Origin: Methanobacterium veterum | GTDB lineage: Archaea; Methanobacteriota; Methanobacteria; Methanobacteriales; Methanobacteriaceae | Direction of reading: 5' to 3' | Assembly (NCBI RefSeq): GCF_000745485.1 | Contig: NZ_KN050693.1 | Span: 185,245 to 249,244 of the forward strand | DNA: 64,000 nucleotides | Part shown: positions 11,143 to 19,312 of the stretch, one piece after another | Layout: the number at the start of each line of letters is the position of its first letter | Position numbering within the stretch: position 1 is the stretch's first letter | Position numbers and translations under genes: made by a program | The notes under the pieces: generated by a model | Databases searched by the model: none | What the model saw: only the letters and a program-made list of their open reading frames with translations | What the model was told of the DNA's origin: nothing

Positions 11143-11787
11143 TTGTTTATATCCATGATGGTAATTCTTCTAGTGATCCTCGTCACTTTTTATGTAAGAA
11201 TTTTAAATGGTTTTGATCAATCGGTACAGTTCTCCTATTTTATGATGATCTTGATAGTTTCCATTGCCATAGGCAGTATGGTGTTTCTAAAAGATACATG
11301 GAAGGATCAAGGGATATATCTTGGTATTATTTGGATTATAGTTCTATGTTCTATTGGATTTGGATTTTTAAATATTGAAGAACTAAATAAAGTAGGAGTA
11401 AGCGTTATTAACCCGGGTACAGGATCATCTGTGAATTCACAGTTTGTAATATATGGTTCATTTGAAAACATCCCTGAAAATAAGGATATATGGTTGTATA
11501 CAGTTCCCTCAATGACTAAAAAGTACTATCCTGAAATAGTGCCTGTAATTAAATTAAATAATGCTCATTCAGCAGATGGATCATGGGAATACTATTATAT
11601 ACCCAGTATAAATGGATTTAAAGGTGTAGGCAAGTCATTTCAGATAGGTATTTTCATATCAAATAAAACAGATAGGATCTATATTGAACATGAAATAACG
11701 CGCTTAAATGGCAGTACTAATGGTATGAGTCAGTTACCTGGTAGAATTCAAGATATGGGAATAAAAATTAACGTTACCAAGATGTGA
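11143..11787 (+). CDS. Membrane protein of unknown function, uncertain start
   Basis: The product has three hydrophobic segments in its first 80 residues, then an extracellular-looking domain of about 130 residues with a PGTGSSVNSQFVIYGS stretch and an EYYYIPS motif. That domain may be Ig-like. I do not recognise a family. The first canonical start in frame is TTG 11143 (ATG 11155 and 11158 follow), but none has a ribosome site. The frame is open back to 11050 without ATG, GTG or TTG. GTGGGGA at 11066-11072 is correctly spaced for an ATT codon at 11077, which would add 22 mostly hydrophilic residues. The gene stands alone. Confidence 0.6.
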   Translation: MFISMMVILLVILVTFYVRILNGFDQSVQFSYFMMILIVSIAIGSMVFLKDTWKDQGIYLGIIWIIVLCSIGFGFLNIEELNKVGVSVINPGTGSSVNSQFVIYGSFENIPENKDIWLYTVPSMTKKYYPEIVPVIKLNNAHSADGSWEYYYIPSINGFKGVGKSFQIGIFISNKTDRIYIEHEITRLNGSTNGMSQLPGRIQDMGIKINVTKM

Positions 11788-12148
11788 TTTATTTTAACGG
11801 GGATTATACCTCTATTTATTTTTTTAGTTGGATATATTGGGCAAGGATAATTAATGATTTTAATTTTGTTGAAATTAGTATATTCTAAATTATTTCACTA
11901 CTTTTTTGGATTATATGGGATATAATTAACAATTTGCGGATTTAAGAATTCATCAATTATAAAATTAAATAAAATATGGGTTTTTAGTATGTTTTTACTT
12001 ATAAAAAAGGTGTTAAGTGCTTAATAAACATTAAAAAATTTATATATAAAATTCAAAGATTTTTAAGTAAGTTTAAATATTATTAAATTAATAATAATAT
12101 AGTTCAGTTCTATTGTGGGTTTTATTATAAAGGGTAATAGGTAATAAA
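11788..12148. other. Intergenic region, no gene seen
   Basis: Very AT-rich spacer of 360 bases before the response-regulator gene. Several TATA-like runs lie near 12040-12110. Nothing else could be supported. Confidence 0.4.
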
Positions 12149-12604
12149 ATGACGGATAATTTGGACTCTAAATCTATTAGTTCACTCTCTGTTTTATTAG
12201 TTGAGGATAATATTGCAGACGCCCGATTAATAGAAGAATTTTTAAAGGAGATTAGTATAAATGCAGTTTTGCACATCGTACGTGATGGAAAAGAAGCCAT
12301 GGAATTTCTGTATTTAAACTGTAAATATAATGGGGAGTGTAAATCTACATTTGTAATTTTAGACCTAAATTTACCGAAAATGAGCGGCCGTGAAGTTTTA
12401 AAAGAAATTAAAAGTGATGATGAATTAAAGAGAATACCTGTGGTAATTCTTACAACTTCAACGGCAGAAGAAGACATAAATGAGTGTTATAACAATCATG
12501 CAAACTGTTACATCACTAAACCTCTTGATTTTGATGAATTTGCAAATACAATGAATTCAATTAAAAGTTTCTGGTTTAACATGGCAGAATTACCAAAGAT
12601 TTAG
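12149..12604 (+). CDS. Stand-alone response regulator receiver protein
   Basis: This 151-residue single receiver domain resembles the Rcp1 type. It shows VLLVEDN at about 16-22 (acidic pocket), the phosphorylated Asp in VILDLNLPKMSG near residue 72, the conserved Thr in VILTTSTAEED and the Lys in YITKPLDF. There is no output domain, so it acts by protein contact or phosphotransfer. Kinases of the HisKA_2 class often pair with such regulators, but the kinase at 5304 is 5 kb away and pairing is only a suggestion. AGGTAATAAA precedes the ATG. Confidence 0.92.
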   Translation: MTDNLDSKSISSLSVLLVEDNIADARLIEEFLKEISINAVLHIVRDGKEAMEFLYLNCKYNGECKSTFVILDLNLPKMSGREVLKEIKSDDELKRIPVVILTTSTAEEDINECYNNHANCYITKPLDFDEFANTMNSIKSFWFNMAELPKI

Positions 12605-12617
12605 ATTTTTATTAGTA

Positions 12618-13052
12618 TCATCTGGCCTTTAGAATTCTTTTAAACTTGTTCCGGTGAATATGAATGTGGAAGAATAATACAACGGCCATTATTATGCCTG
12701 TTTCTACATGCCAGAAAAGTAAATTGAAATTGAGGTTAAACCGCACCCCGTAATCGGTTATAAGTACCAGTATTATCCCTGTGATTCCTGAAATTAACAT
12801 GCTCCCAACAAGTACAATGCTCCATATTTGCTTGTACCGGACTTTTCTTAAAATTTTACTGTCATATAAAAGGTAACTTATTAAATATAGCATAATTAGT
12901 GCTAATGCTATCGGTAAAACATTGTAGTCGGGATTATAGGCTTCGCCGCCGCTGACGTCTCCTTGACTGCTTGACTGATCACTATTTTGAGCATAAGCTG
13001 TTGCTGGAGTTAAAAAAGCAATTATGAGTAAAATTATCAACATTTTTTTCAT
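12618..13052 (-). CDS. Secreted or anchored small membrane protein with conserved histidines
   Basis: This 144-residue protein starts with a signal peptide (residues 1-21, ending near ATAYA), followed by a Ser/Gly/Asp-rich linker and three hydrophobic helices. The last helix has FWHVETGIIMAVVLFFHIHIH, with His residues spaced as in b-type haem membrane proteins (DUF4405-like). It is paralogous to the next upstream gene: LPIALALIMLYLISYLLY here matches VPVSLIIIILYAISYLLY there. The two are co-oriented and seven bases apart. GTGATACA sits before the ATG. Haem binding is inferred only from the histidine pattern. Confidence 0.65.
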   Translation of the reverse strand: MKKMLIILLIIAFLTPATAYAQNSDQSSSQGDVSGGEAYNPDYNVLPIALALIMLYLISYLLYDSKILRKVRYKQIWSIVLVGSMLISGITGIILVLITDYGVRFNLNFNLLFWHVETGIIMAVVLFFHIHIHRNKFKRILKAR

Positions 13053-13059
13053 TGTATCA

Positions 13060-13422
13060 CTATATCCTCAGAGTGATTTTTTTAAACCTGTCCCTGTGAA
13101 GATAAATGTGGAACAGAGCTATTATAAATAGGACTATACCAATTTCTACATGCCAAAAAACGAGGAGAGCGTTTAAAGCGATGCTCATCCCATATTCTGC
13201 AAATATACTAATTAAGAGCCCAATTACGGCCAGAATTAAACCTATTATAAAAATCGCTATATTCCATATTTTGGCGTGCATCGCCTCTGTAATTACATCT
13301 TCTTTATAGAGCAGGTATGATATTGCATACAAAATTATAATTATAAGTGAAACTGGAACGAATTCATATGACATTATAATAGGTATGTTAAAAAACCGGT
13401 ATAAACTTTTATTTAAAGGCAT
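13060..13422 (-). CDS. Small membrane protein, paralogue of the downstream gene
   Basis: The 120-residue product has three predicted helices and no signal peptide. Its last helix reads FWHVEIGIVLFIIALFHIYLH, nearly the same histidine pattern as its neighbour. It is the first gene of a likely two-gene operon, and its stop codon falls within the leader of the second gene. The start at 13422 lacks a strong ribosome site; an internal ATG at 13374 (MSYEFVPVS) would give 104 residues and remove a positively charged N-terminus. A paired, possibly haem-containing complex is a reasonable hypothesis but unproven. Confidence 0.62.
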   Translation of the reverse strand: MPLNKSLYRFFNIPIIMSYEFVPVSLIIIILYAISYLLYKEDVITEAMHAKIWNIAIFIIGLILAVIGLLISIFAEYGMSIALNALLVFWHVEIGIVLFIIALFHIYLHRDRFKKITLRI

Positions 13423-13761
13423 AATGCGGTACTTTTATAACAGTAAATTAACTCTAATTGAATTTTTATTAATATTTTCATGCTTTTTATGAAATATGTT
13501 TGCTTTTAGGAATTTTTATTAAAATTAGGGATATAATAGGATGATTATTCAAATTTTGAGTAAAAATATGGGCATTAAAAATATTTGTTTATCTGGCATA
13601 CCCCTAAATGGGTGAATTAGCTCTAATTTTAAAGGCCTCTTCTTATTTCAAATAATGATCACATTGCTATTTTCTATTTTAATACAATTTAAATGGTTTA
13701 AAATAGGTTTATATGTAATTGGAGTAAATGCATACTTATATAATTAATATGGGGGGATTTA
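13423..13761. other. Divergent intergenic region
   Basis: This 339-base spacer holds promoters in both directions. TATA-like sequences for the rightward lipoprotein gene lie at 13708-13715 and 13733-13742. No gene or repeat was seen. Confidence 0.45.
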
Positions 13762-14289
13762 ATGAAAAAATATGCAGTTCTTCTAATGGCGGTTTTGGCA
13801 GTTGTAGTTTTTTCTTCGGGTTGTACAAGTCAGGGTAATAATACCTATAATTTTAAGGGAATATCCTTTAATTATTCTAGTAGCTGGCAGGAAATTTCAA
13901 ATATTAAAACACAGGATGCGCTTGTGGGAGTTGGAGATCCAGATTCGGTAGATAAACCAACAAACAGTGTAAATACACTTGTAATAGTTCAAAAAGTACC
14001 AATATCTTCTAACTCTACATTAAAACAGTTTTATGATGATACATATGCTCAATATGCTCAGGATTCAACTTTTCAGACTATTTCTAATAAAACTATTAAA
14101 GTAAATGGTTTGACTGGTTATGAGAACGTCCACAAAATTATGGTAAATGGGGTTTTAAAGGAAGAACGGGTTGTCTGGCTTGAAAAAAATGGCAATGCCT
14201 ATGTTATACTCTGCGGGGCATTAATTGGTGACTTTGATGGCCAACAATCAAACTTTAACATAGTCATAAACTCTTTCAAGATTCAATAA
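13762..14289 (+). CDS. PsbP-like lipoprotein, copy 1
   Basis: This 175-residue protein has a lipoprotein signal peptide: positively charged start, hydrophobic core, and the lipobox-like SSGC with Cys at about 21. The mature part begins with YNFKGISFNYSSSWQEIS, the strand pattern of PsbP/DUF1795-type domains, and ends in FDGQQSNFNIVINSFKIQ. It should be exported and lipid-anchored outside the membrane. The ATG follows GGGGGGATTTA. A paralogue lies 312 bases downstream, and a third such domain is fused to HEAT repeats at 46222. The molecular role of the archaeal family is unknown. Confidence 0.82.
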   Translation: MKKYAVLLMAVLAVVVFSSGCTSQGNNTYNFKGISFNYSSSWQEISNIKTQDALVGVGDPDSVDKPTNSVNTLVIVQKVPISSNSTLKQFYDDTYAQYAQDSTFQTISNKTIKVNGLTGYENVHKIMVNGVLKEERVVWLEKNGNAYVILCGALIGDFDGQQSNFNIVINSFKIQ

Positions 14290-14545
14290 TCTCTTTTTAT
14301 CTTTTTAAAATTCGTTATTATTTTTTAGGTTTTGGTTGATTCGATAATTAGGATTTTATTTTATATGGGATTTTTTAGTAAGTAAATCTTAAAATTCTTT
14401 TTGAATTTAATATTTCAAGCAGTATCTTTTAAATGTAGTTTAGACGGCTAATAGCCTGCAGATTTTTTATATTTCCTGTTTAAAATAGTATAATATATGT
14501 ATAATCTTATATGATACTTTAATACATGATACTCGTTTTAAGGTT

Positions 14546-14558
14546 AAGTATATAAATA
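14546..14558 (+). promoter_or_regulatory. Archaeal TATA box for the second lipoprotein gene
   Basis: AGTATATAAATAA lies about 45-55 bases before the ATG at 14602, a suitable distance for a short leader carrying the GGGGG ribosome site. Confidence 0.5.
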
Positions 14559-14601
14559 AATAAGAATAATAACGATTTTTATAAATGAAATGGGGGATTC
14601 A

Positions 14602-15123
14602 ATGAGAAAATATGCGATTTTAGTAATATCTATTTTGGCCCTTGTGGTTTTTGCATCTGGTTGTACATCAGAAACTCAAAACAAGACGTATAACTCAAGT
14701 GGTATTTATTTTAATTATCCTGGTGCCTGGAGTGAATTATCATCAGATCAAATTAATCTCACCAGCGGTTCTGCTTCTGCAATTGTAGCTGTTAGTGATG
14801 ATAGTGGACAGACAGGTGTTTTGATACAAAGTACTCCTTCTTCATCTCAATCATTGACTGATTTTGTAAATTTAAACAAGGCAAGTATTAAAAAAATGGG
14901 TTATGCCATTTTATCAGAGAATACAACAACAGTAAACGGGGTAAAGGCCCATCAGATAATTTTCAGTGGAAGTGGATCTTCAGGAAATGATACTAAACAG
15001 GTAATGACTCTATTTAAGAAAAATAATAAGATTTATTACATTGTTTTCAATTCACAACCAGAAGATTTCGATAGCCAACAAACCAATTATAATATGGTAC
15101 TGAAAACTTTTAAAGTACAGTAA
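14602..15123 (+). CDS. PsbP-like lipoprotein, copy 2
   Basis: This 173-residue paralogue of the preceding gene has the same layout: signal peptide RKYAILVISILALVVFASGC with the lipidated Cys at about 21, then YNSSGIYFNYPGAWSELS and a closing FDSQQTNYNMVLKTFKVQ. The start is placed at ATG 14602, not the in-frame ATG at 14590, because the GGGGG ribosome site lies between them and the first copy begins in the same way. The middle of the domain has diverged strongly from copy 1, which suggests different ligands. A large hairpin cluster follows the stop codon. Confidence 0.82.
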   Translation: MRKYAILVISILALVVFASGCTSETQNKTYNSSGIYFNYPGAWSELSSDQINLTSGSASAIVAVSDDSGQTGVLIQSTPSSSQSLTDFVNLNKASIKKMGYAILSENTTTVNGVKAHQIIFSGSGSSGNDTKQVMTLFKKNNKIYYIVFNSQPEDFDSQQTNYNMVLKTFKVQ

Positions 15124-15136
15124 TTTTTCTTTTCTT

Positions 15137-15360
15137 CGAAAATTTATGATTTTCGGGGCCCAGGAAACATAGTTTCCTAGGGCACCGAATACTGTCAAAA
15201 TCATTTGATTTTGACGCACCGAACACTGTCAAAATTTTCAATTTTGACGTTGAAGGAAATCTTCGATTTCCTGAACCGCAAATCGAAGATTTGCAGGCCC
15301 CAAAATCATAGATTTTGAGGGCTTCGTGTTCGACGGCCACAGAAATTCATTGAATTTCTG
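15137..15360. repeat. Hairpin cluster A: eight short perfect stem-loops in tandem
   Basis: Eight inverted repeats with stems of 7-10 bp and loops mostly of 3 bases lie at 15137-15155, 15162-15178, 15194-15215, 15228-15248, 15254-15272, 15278-15294, 15301-15317 and 15340-15360. Stem sequences differ from one hairpin to the next (for example AGGAAAC/GTTTCCT and GCAAATC/GATTTGC). Linkers recur, such as GCACCGAA(T/C)ACT twice. The same style of array, with shared modules, occurs at four other places in the window. It is not a CRISPR: units are not identical and there are no uniform spacers. Confidence 0.8.
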
Positions 15361-15643
15361 TAGGGTTTCTTTTCTTTTTATTTTAATATCTAAATTTCAA
15401 AAAGACTTTCGCTCATTTCCATGTGCGTGGGTTATACTTCATTGCTTGTTAATTTTAAGTTGAACTTATTTTAAAAATTCCATTTATTTAATCAAAAATT
15501 ACATAATAATTTAAATGATAATATTTGCACAATACTTCGCATGAGAAGACTTTTATCATATATTATTAAACATATAATATATCAATTTTATTAGATCATA
15601 ATTAAACAACGTAAAAATTCTTATTTTTGAATTCGGTGAAAAT

Positions 15644-15982
15644 ATGAAACAGGTCATGGTTATAAGAACAGATTTAAAGATGGGTAAAGGAAAGATTGCA
15701 GCCCAATCCTGTCATGCAAGTTTAGGTGCCTTCAAGAGGGCAGACAAAAGAAAAATTATGAAATGGGAATTAGGCGGCGAAAAGAAAGTTGTAGTTAAAG
15801 TTAAAGACTTAAAGGAACTTTATGAAATATATGAAATAGTAAAACGCTCTGATGTCCCTTATTATCTTGTTCAGGATGCTGGAAGAACTGAACTGCCAAG
15901 CGGTACAGTGACATGTCTGGGTATTGGGCCTGATGACGATGAAAAGATAGATAAAATAACTCATGATTTGAAATTGCTTTAA
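15644..15982 (+). CDS. pth2: Peptidyl-tRNA hydrolase, archaeal type
   Basis: The 112-residue protein matches Pth2 throughout: [21 protein letters not shown] at the start with the catalytic-site Lys, SCHASLGAF, then [23 protein letters not shown], the family's signature with the conserved Asp and Thr. It releases tRNA from peptidyl-tRNAs that drop off the ribosome. GGTGAAAAT precedes the ATG. Downstream, after a hairpin cluster, come a probable methanofuran kinase, a zinc-ribbon protein and EF-1beta on the same strand, an arrangement that links it to translation. Confidence 0.95.
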   Translation: MKQVMVIRTDLKMGKGKIAAQSCHASLGAFKRADKRKIMKWELGGEKKVVVKVKDLKELYEIYEIVKRSDVPYYLVQDAGRTELPSGTVTCLGIGPDDDEKIDKITHDLKLL

Positions 15983-15995
15983 AATTTTAAGGTTC

Positions 15996-16089
15996 GGAAA
16001 TACTGTGTATTTCCTCAACTTTAAATCTGTCAAAGAATTTGACAGATTTAATGTTCGAAAAATCGTAGATTTTTCTCAACTTTAAGTTG
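15996..16089. repeat. Hairpin cluster B: four short stem-loops
   Basis: Stem-loops lie at 15996-16014 (GGAAATAC stem), 16023-16049 (a perfect 12-bp stem AAATCTGTCAAA), 16057-16075 (GAAAAATC stem) and 16077-16089 (CAACTT stem). The linker TCAACTTTAA occurs twice and TTCG precedes two stems. The TTCGAAAAATC...GATTTTTCTCAAC module is shared with cluster C. The cluster fills most of the gap between pth2 and the next gene. Confidence 0.78.
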
Positions 16090-16106
16090 GGCAAAAGTGT
16101 GATTAC

Positions 16107-16760
16107 ATGGAATGGGTAGTTAAAGTTGGTGGAAGTTTATTTCCAGATGATGCTATAGAGTTCTGCAGAGCACTCGTGGGCAAAAATGCCATAGTTATCT
16201 GCGGTGGAGGCGATCTTGCAAATAAACTAAGGGAATATGATGCAGATATTAAATTCTCAGATACAGCTGCCCATAAAACTGCTATTTTATGCATGGACAT
16301 TCTTGGAATGCTTGTTGCAGATAAAATAGATGGTGCAGAGGCAGTTTATTCTATGGAAGATGCAAAAAAGGTTATAGATGATGGAATGCTCCCTATATTG
16401 CTGCCTTCGCGATTATTTGAGTATCTTGATCCGCTTGAACACTCATGGGATGTGACATCGGATTCCCTATCAGTTTATATAGCATGGCTCCTCAAAAGCA
16501 AAATATTAATAGTAACAAATGTAGATGGTATATATGATGTCAACCCATCTATAGATGGTGCGAAACTTTTAAAAAGTATAAATGCAAAAAAACTACTGAA
16601 TTTTAGTGAAACATCAGTTGATGTAAACTTACCTGAGCTTTTACTTGAATATAACTTGGATTGTTATGTTGTTAATGGAAAGTTTCCCAAGAGAGCTATT
16701 TCTCTAATTGAAGGTAAGAATTCTAAATGTACGTTTATTCGTGGTGAAAAGAAACTATAG
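16107..16760 (+). CDS. mfnE: Amino acid kinase family protein, probable methanofuran biosynthesis kinase MfnE
   Basis: The 217-residue protein has the amino acid kinase fold: KVGGSLF at 6-12 (phosphate binding), ICGGGDLA at about 31-38, [15 protein letters not shown] at about 115-130 and [12 protein letters not shown] at about 137-148 (nucleotide binding). It lacks the ACT or PUA domains of aspartokinase and glutamate kinase. Short archaeal members of this kind include MfnE, which phosphorylates the aminomethyl-furan phosphate intermediate of methanofuran. The assignment is by family and size and is not certain. GTGATTAC precedes the ATG. The zinc-ribbon gene starts 40 bases downstream, so co-transcription is likely. 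Confidence 0.75.
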   Translation: MEWVVKVGGSLFPDDAIEFCRALVGKNAIVICGGGDLANKLREYDADIKFSDTAAHKTAILCMDILGMLVADKIDGAEAVYSMEDAKKVIDDGMLPILLPSRLFEYLDPLEHSWDVTSDSLSVYIAWLLKSKILIVTNVDGIYDVNPSIDGAKLLKSINAKKLLNFSETSVDVNLPELLLEYNLDCYVVNGKFPKRAISLIEGKNSKCTFIRGEKKL

Positions 16761-16800
16761 GTTTTTTAATCCAAAATTAAGACTGTTGGAGGTTAATTAA

Positions 16801-16962
16801 ATGGCAAAAGCAGAATGTGTATCATGTAAACAAGAAATATCCCCTGTAGAAACATGTGTAAAATTCAAATGTCCAGAATGTGACGAAGTACTCTACAGAT
16901 GTCAAAAGTGCCGAACATTTGGGCACCTTTATACCTGCAAATGTGGATTTACAGGTCCTTAA
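16801..16962 (+). CDS. Small zinc-ribbon protein (53 residues), conserved upstream of EF-1beta
   Basis: This short gene starts at ATG 16801 behind GGAGGTTAATTA. Its product has ten cysteines: CVSC near 6-9, a lone Cys at 19, CPEC at 24-27, CQKC at 34-37, and a CKC near the end. This is the archaeal zinc-ribbon RNA-binding type with two zinc knuckles that commonly precedes the aEF-1beta gene. Its end is 99 bases before EF-1beta. A role in translation is inferred from genomic context and fold. Confidence 0.88.
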   Translation: MAKAECVSCKQEISPVETCVKFKCPECDEVLYRCQKCRTFGHLYTCKCGFTGP

Positions 16963-17061
16963 GTATTTTAAATAAATAATATATGAATTAAACTATTTTT
17001 AATTGGTTGATTAAGATAACTTATTTTGACAACCAATCAAAATTTTATATTGGTGATTTAA

Positions 17062-17331
17062 ATGGGAGAAGTAGTAGCAACAATAAAATTAATGCCAGAA
17101 AGTCCTGAAATTGATTTAGAACAACTGAAATCAGATATTCAAACATCAATTCCTGAAGGCGCAGAACTTCATAAAATAGACGAAGAACCAATTGCGTTTG
17201 GTCTTGTAGCCCTCAACGTTATGGTCATTGTAGAAGACCAGGAAGGGGGAACTGAAAAGGTTGAAGAAAACCTCGCTAAACTAAGCGGAGTTAACAGTAT
17301 AGAAGTTACTGATACTAGAAGATTAATGTAA
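17062..17331 (+). CDS. ef1b: Translation elongation factor 1-beta (archaeal)
   Basis: The 89-residue product is the size of archaeal aEF-1beta. It shows VVATIKLMPESPEIDLE at the start, PIAFGLVALNVMVIVED in the middle and SIEVTDTRRLM at the end, all family hallmarks. It is the nucleotide exchange factor that regenerates GTP-bound EF-1alpha. GGTGATTTAA lies directly before the ATG. It closes the pth2-mfnE-zinc ribbon cluster; a T-rich stretch follows the stop codon. Confidence 0.95.
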   Translation: MGEVVATIKLMPESPEIDLEQLKSDIQTSIPEGAELHKIDEEPIAFGLVALNVMVIVEDQEGGTEKVEENLAKLSGVNSIEVTDTRRLM

Positions 17332-17410
17332 TTTTAATCTCTCTATTTTTTTTTATTTAGATTATAATTTGTTTTAATTCTAATTTCTAATTCATTATTG
17401 AACATTGATT

Positions 17411-19297
17411 CTATTTCTTTATTTTGAATTTTTCTTCTTTATACGGCACGCTGTGTTTGAATCCTTGAGGTTTAGGTCCTTTATGTTTTCTACCTCTGGC
17501 TATTCCTATATATAATGCGCTGTTAACTAGACCTATGTGGCTGAACGCTTGAGGGAAATTTCCGAGCAATTTACCGGTTTTGGGATCTATTTCTTCAGCC
17601 AGAAGGCCTAAAGGGCTCATTAACTGGAGTACATTAACGAATATACTTATAGCTTCATCTAACCTTCCAGAGAGGGCAAGAGAATCTACAAGCCAAAAAG
17701 AACAAAGTAAAAAGCAGCCTTCATCTCCGGGAAGTCCGTCTTCATTTTTGTAGCGGTAGACAAGACCTTTTTCAGTCATTAAATTTTTCATGACAGCTTC
17801 AATAGTGCCATGAACTCGTGGATCGTCATAGGGCAGCAGTCCCATTCTTGGAATGAGCAGTGTTGTTGCATCGATGGCATTTGAATCAAATGATTGAACA
17901 AAACTGTTTAATTCTTTATTAAAACCTTTTTCCAGTATTGCAGTTTCTATCTCATTTTTTGTTTCTTCCCAGTTGCAGGAAGTCTCAGTCTTCTTAAATT
18001 TTGCTATTTTAATCCCCCGATCAACAGCTACCCAGCACATAAGTTTTGAATGCACATAATGTTGGGCTTCGCCCCTTATTTCCCATATCCCGCGGTCTTT
18101 AGTGTTCCAGACTTCGCAGATATAGTCAACAAAATTTTTTATAAATTCCCATGTTTTATCTGAAATATCCTTCCCATAACGGGTGGTATCATAAATGGCA
18201 TTTATTAGTTCCCCATAAATATCGAGCTGTTTTTGGTTAACTGCAGCATTTCCTATCCTAACCGGGCTTGATTGTTTGTAACCTGAAAGATATTCCAGCA
18301 TCTGTTCTTCAACGGCCTCGTCTTTATGGAGTGGGTACATTATGCGGATATCTGAAGGATGAGTGTCCTGTTTTATAATGCTGTTAATCCATCTCATGTA
18401 ATCCTGGGATTCCTGTACATGTTCAAGGTGGAAAAGTGCCTGTATAGTATACGCTGAATCCCTAATCCATGCATAACGGTAGTCCCAATTTCTTACTCCT
18501 CCTGTACATTCTGGGAGAGAAGTTGTGGCAGCAGCTGCAATTGCCCCGCTCTCTGGATTTGCCAGTAATTTAAGTACTAAACCAGAGCGGGCAATGATAT
18601 CATGCCAGATATCTTCAAGGATACAGATTTTTTGGCATTTGTAAGTCCAGTTTTGCCAGTATTTCTGCAGGGAATCTAATTTTTTATTAAACTTATCATA
18701 ATCTGGAGGATACTCTGGAGAATAATGATCCTGCTGGTTATATTGAAGGACAAACCATATTTCCATGTCCTTTCTCATGTTGAACTGGCTTGTTATTTCA
18801 TCCTCTTTGATTTTGAGTGGAACAACTGTATTTAAAAATAGCTCATTATCCTCAAAACTGCATAGTGCCCCTCCTTCTATTAACTTGAAATCAGGAACAT
18901 CCTTGGCATAATTAAAACGTGGCTTGAAACTTAATTCAAGCCGAATATGCCCTTCAATGCACTTAACTTTCCGATAAAGAGTTCTATGGTGTTTAGTCCC
19001 GTCATAAAGATTGACGGGCATAAAATCAGTTATTGTAACCATTCCAAAGGGAGTATTGAATGTGGTTTGAAGGATATTGGTTTCTTTAATATAAACCTGA
19101 AATGAGCTGAATTTTGAGACAGGCTGAATAGCAAAATGTCCTCCTCGTTTGTTATCTAAAATTGCTGCAAAAATTGAAGGCGATTCCAGGTAGGGGAGAC
19201 ACATCCAATCTATAGATCCATCACTACCAATAAGGGCACATGTTTCAAGGTTTCCTATAATGCCGTAATTTTCAATATCTTTAAATTTATTTTCCAT
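17411..19297 (-). CDS. Glycoside hydrolase family 15 (glucoamylase or trehalase type)
   Basis: This is a cytosolic-looking enzyme of 628 residues. The N-terminal beta domain contains IGSDGSIDWMCLPYLESPSIF. The (alpha/alpha)6 catalytic domain holds GVRNWDYRYAWIRDSAYT near 265 and LLAEEIDPKTGKLLGNFPQAFSH near 580, where the catalytic Glu residues lie. Members hydrolyse terminal alpha-glucosidic bonds; archaeal ones include trehalases and glucoamylases. The start is taken at ATG 19297 because AAGGTTG is well placed for it, while the TTG at 19309 has no ribosome site. It follows the sugar porter by a few bases, so they form one operon for uptake and breakdown of a glucoside. Confidence 0.9.
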   Translation of the reverse strand: MENKFKDIENYGIIGNLETCALIGSDGSIDWMCLPYLESPSIFAAILDNKRGGHFAIQPVSKFSSFQVYIKETNILQTTFNTPFGMVTITDFMPVNLYDGTKHHRTLYRKVKCIEGHIRLELSFKPRFNYAKDVPDFKLIEGGALCSFEDNELFLNTVVPLKIKEDEITSQFNMRKDMEIWFVLQYNQQDHYSPEYPPDYDKFNKKLDSLQKYWQNWTYKCQKICILEDIWHDIIARSGLVLKLLANPESGAIAAAATTSLPECTGGVRNWDYRYAWIRDSAYTIQALFHLEHVQESQDYMRWINSIIKQDTHPSDIRIMYPLHKDEAVEEQMLEYLSGYKQSSPVRIGNAAVNQKQLDIYGELINAIYDTTRYGKDISDKTWEFIKNFVDYICEVWNTKDRGIWEIRGEAQHYVHSKLMCWVAVDRGIKIAKFKKTETSCNWEETKNEIETAILEKGFNKELNSFVQSFDSNAIDATTLLIPRMGLLPYDDPRVHGTIEAVMKNLMTEKGLVYRYKNEDGLPGDEGCFLLCSFWLVDSLALSGRLDEAISIFVNVLQLMSPLGLLAEEIDPKTGKLLGNFPQAFSHIGLVNSALYIGIARGRKHKGPKPQGFKHSVPYKEEKFKIKK

Positions 19298-19312
19298 GGT
19301 AGAATTCAACCT

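Noticed and set aside
15110..15340. A 76-codon minus-strand ORF across hairpin cluster A
   Set aside because: Its sequence is made of the stem-loops, it has no ribosome site, and its codons follow palindrome symmetry rather than protein-like composition.
15137..15360. Hairpin clusters as a CRISPR array
   Set aside because: Repeat units are not identical, spacing is irregular, and no cas gene is present in the window.
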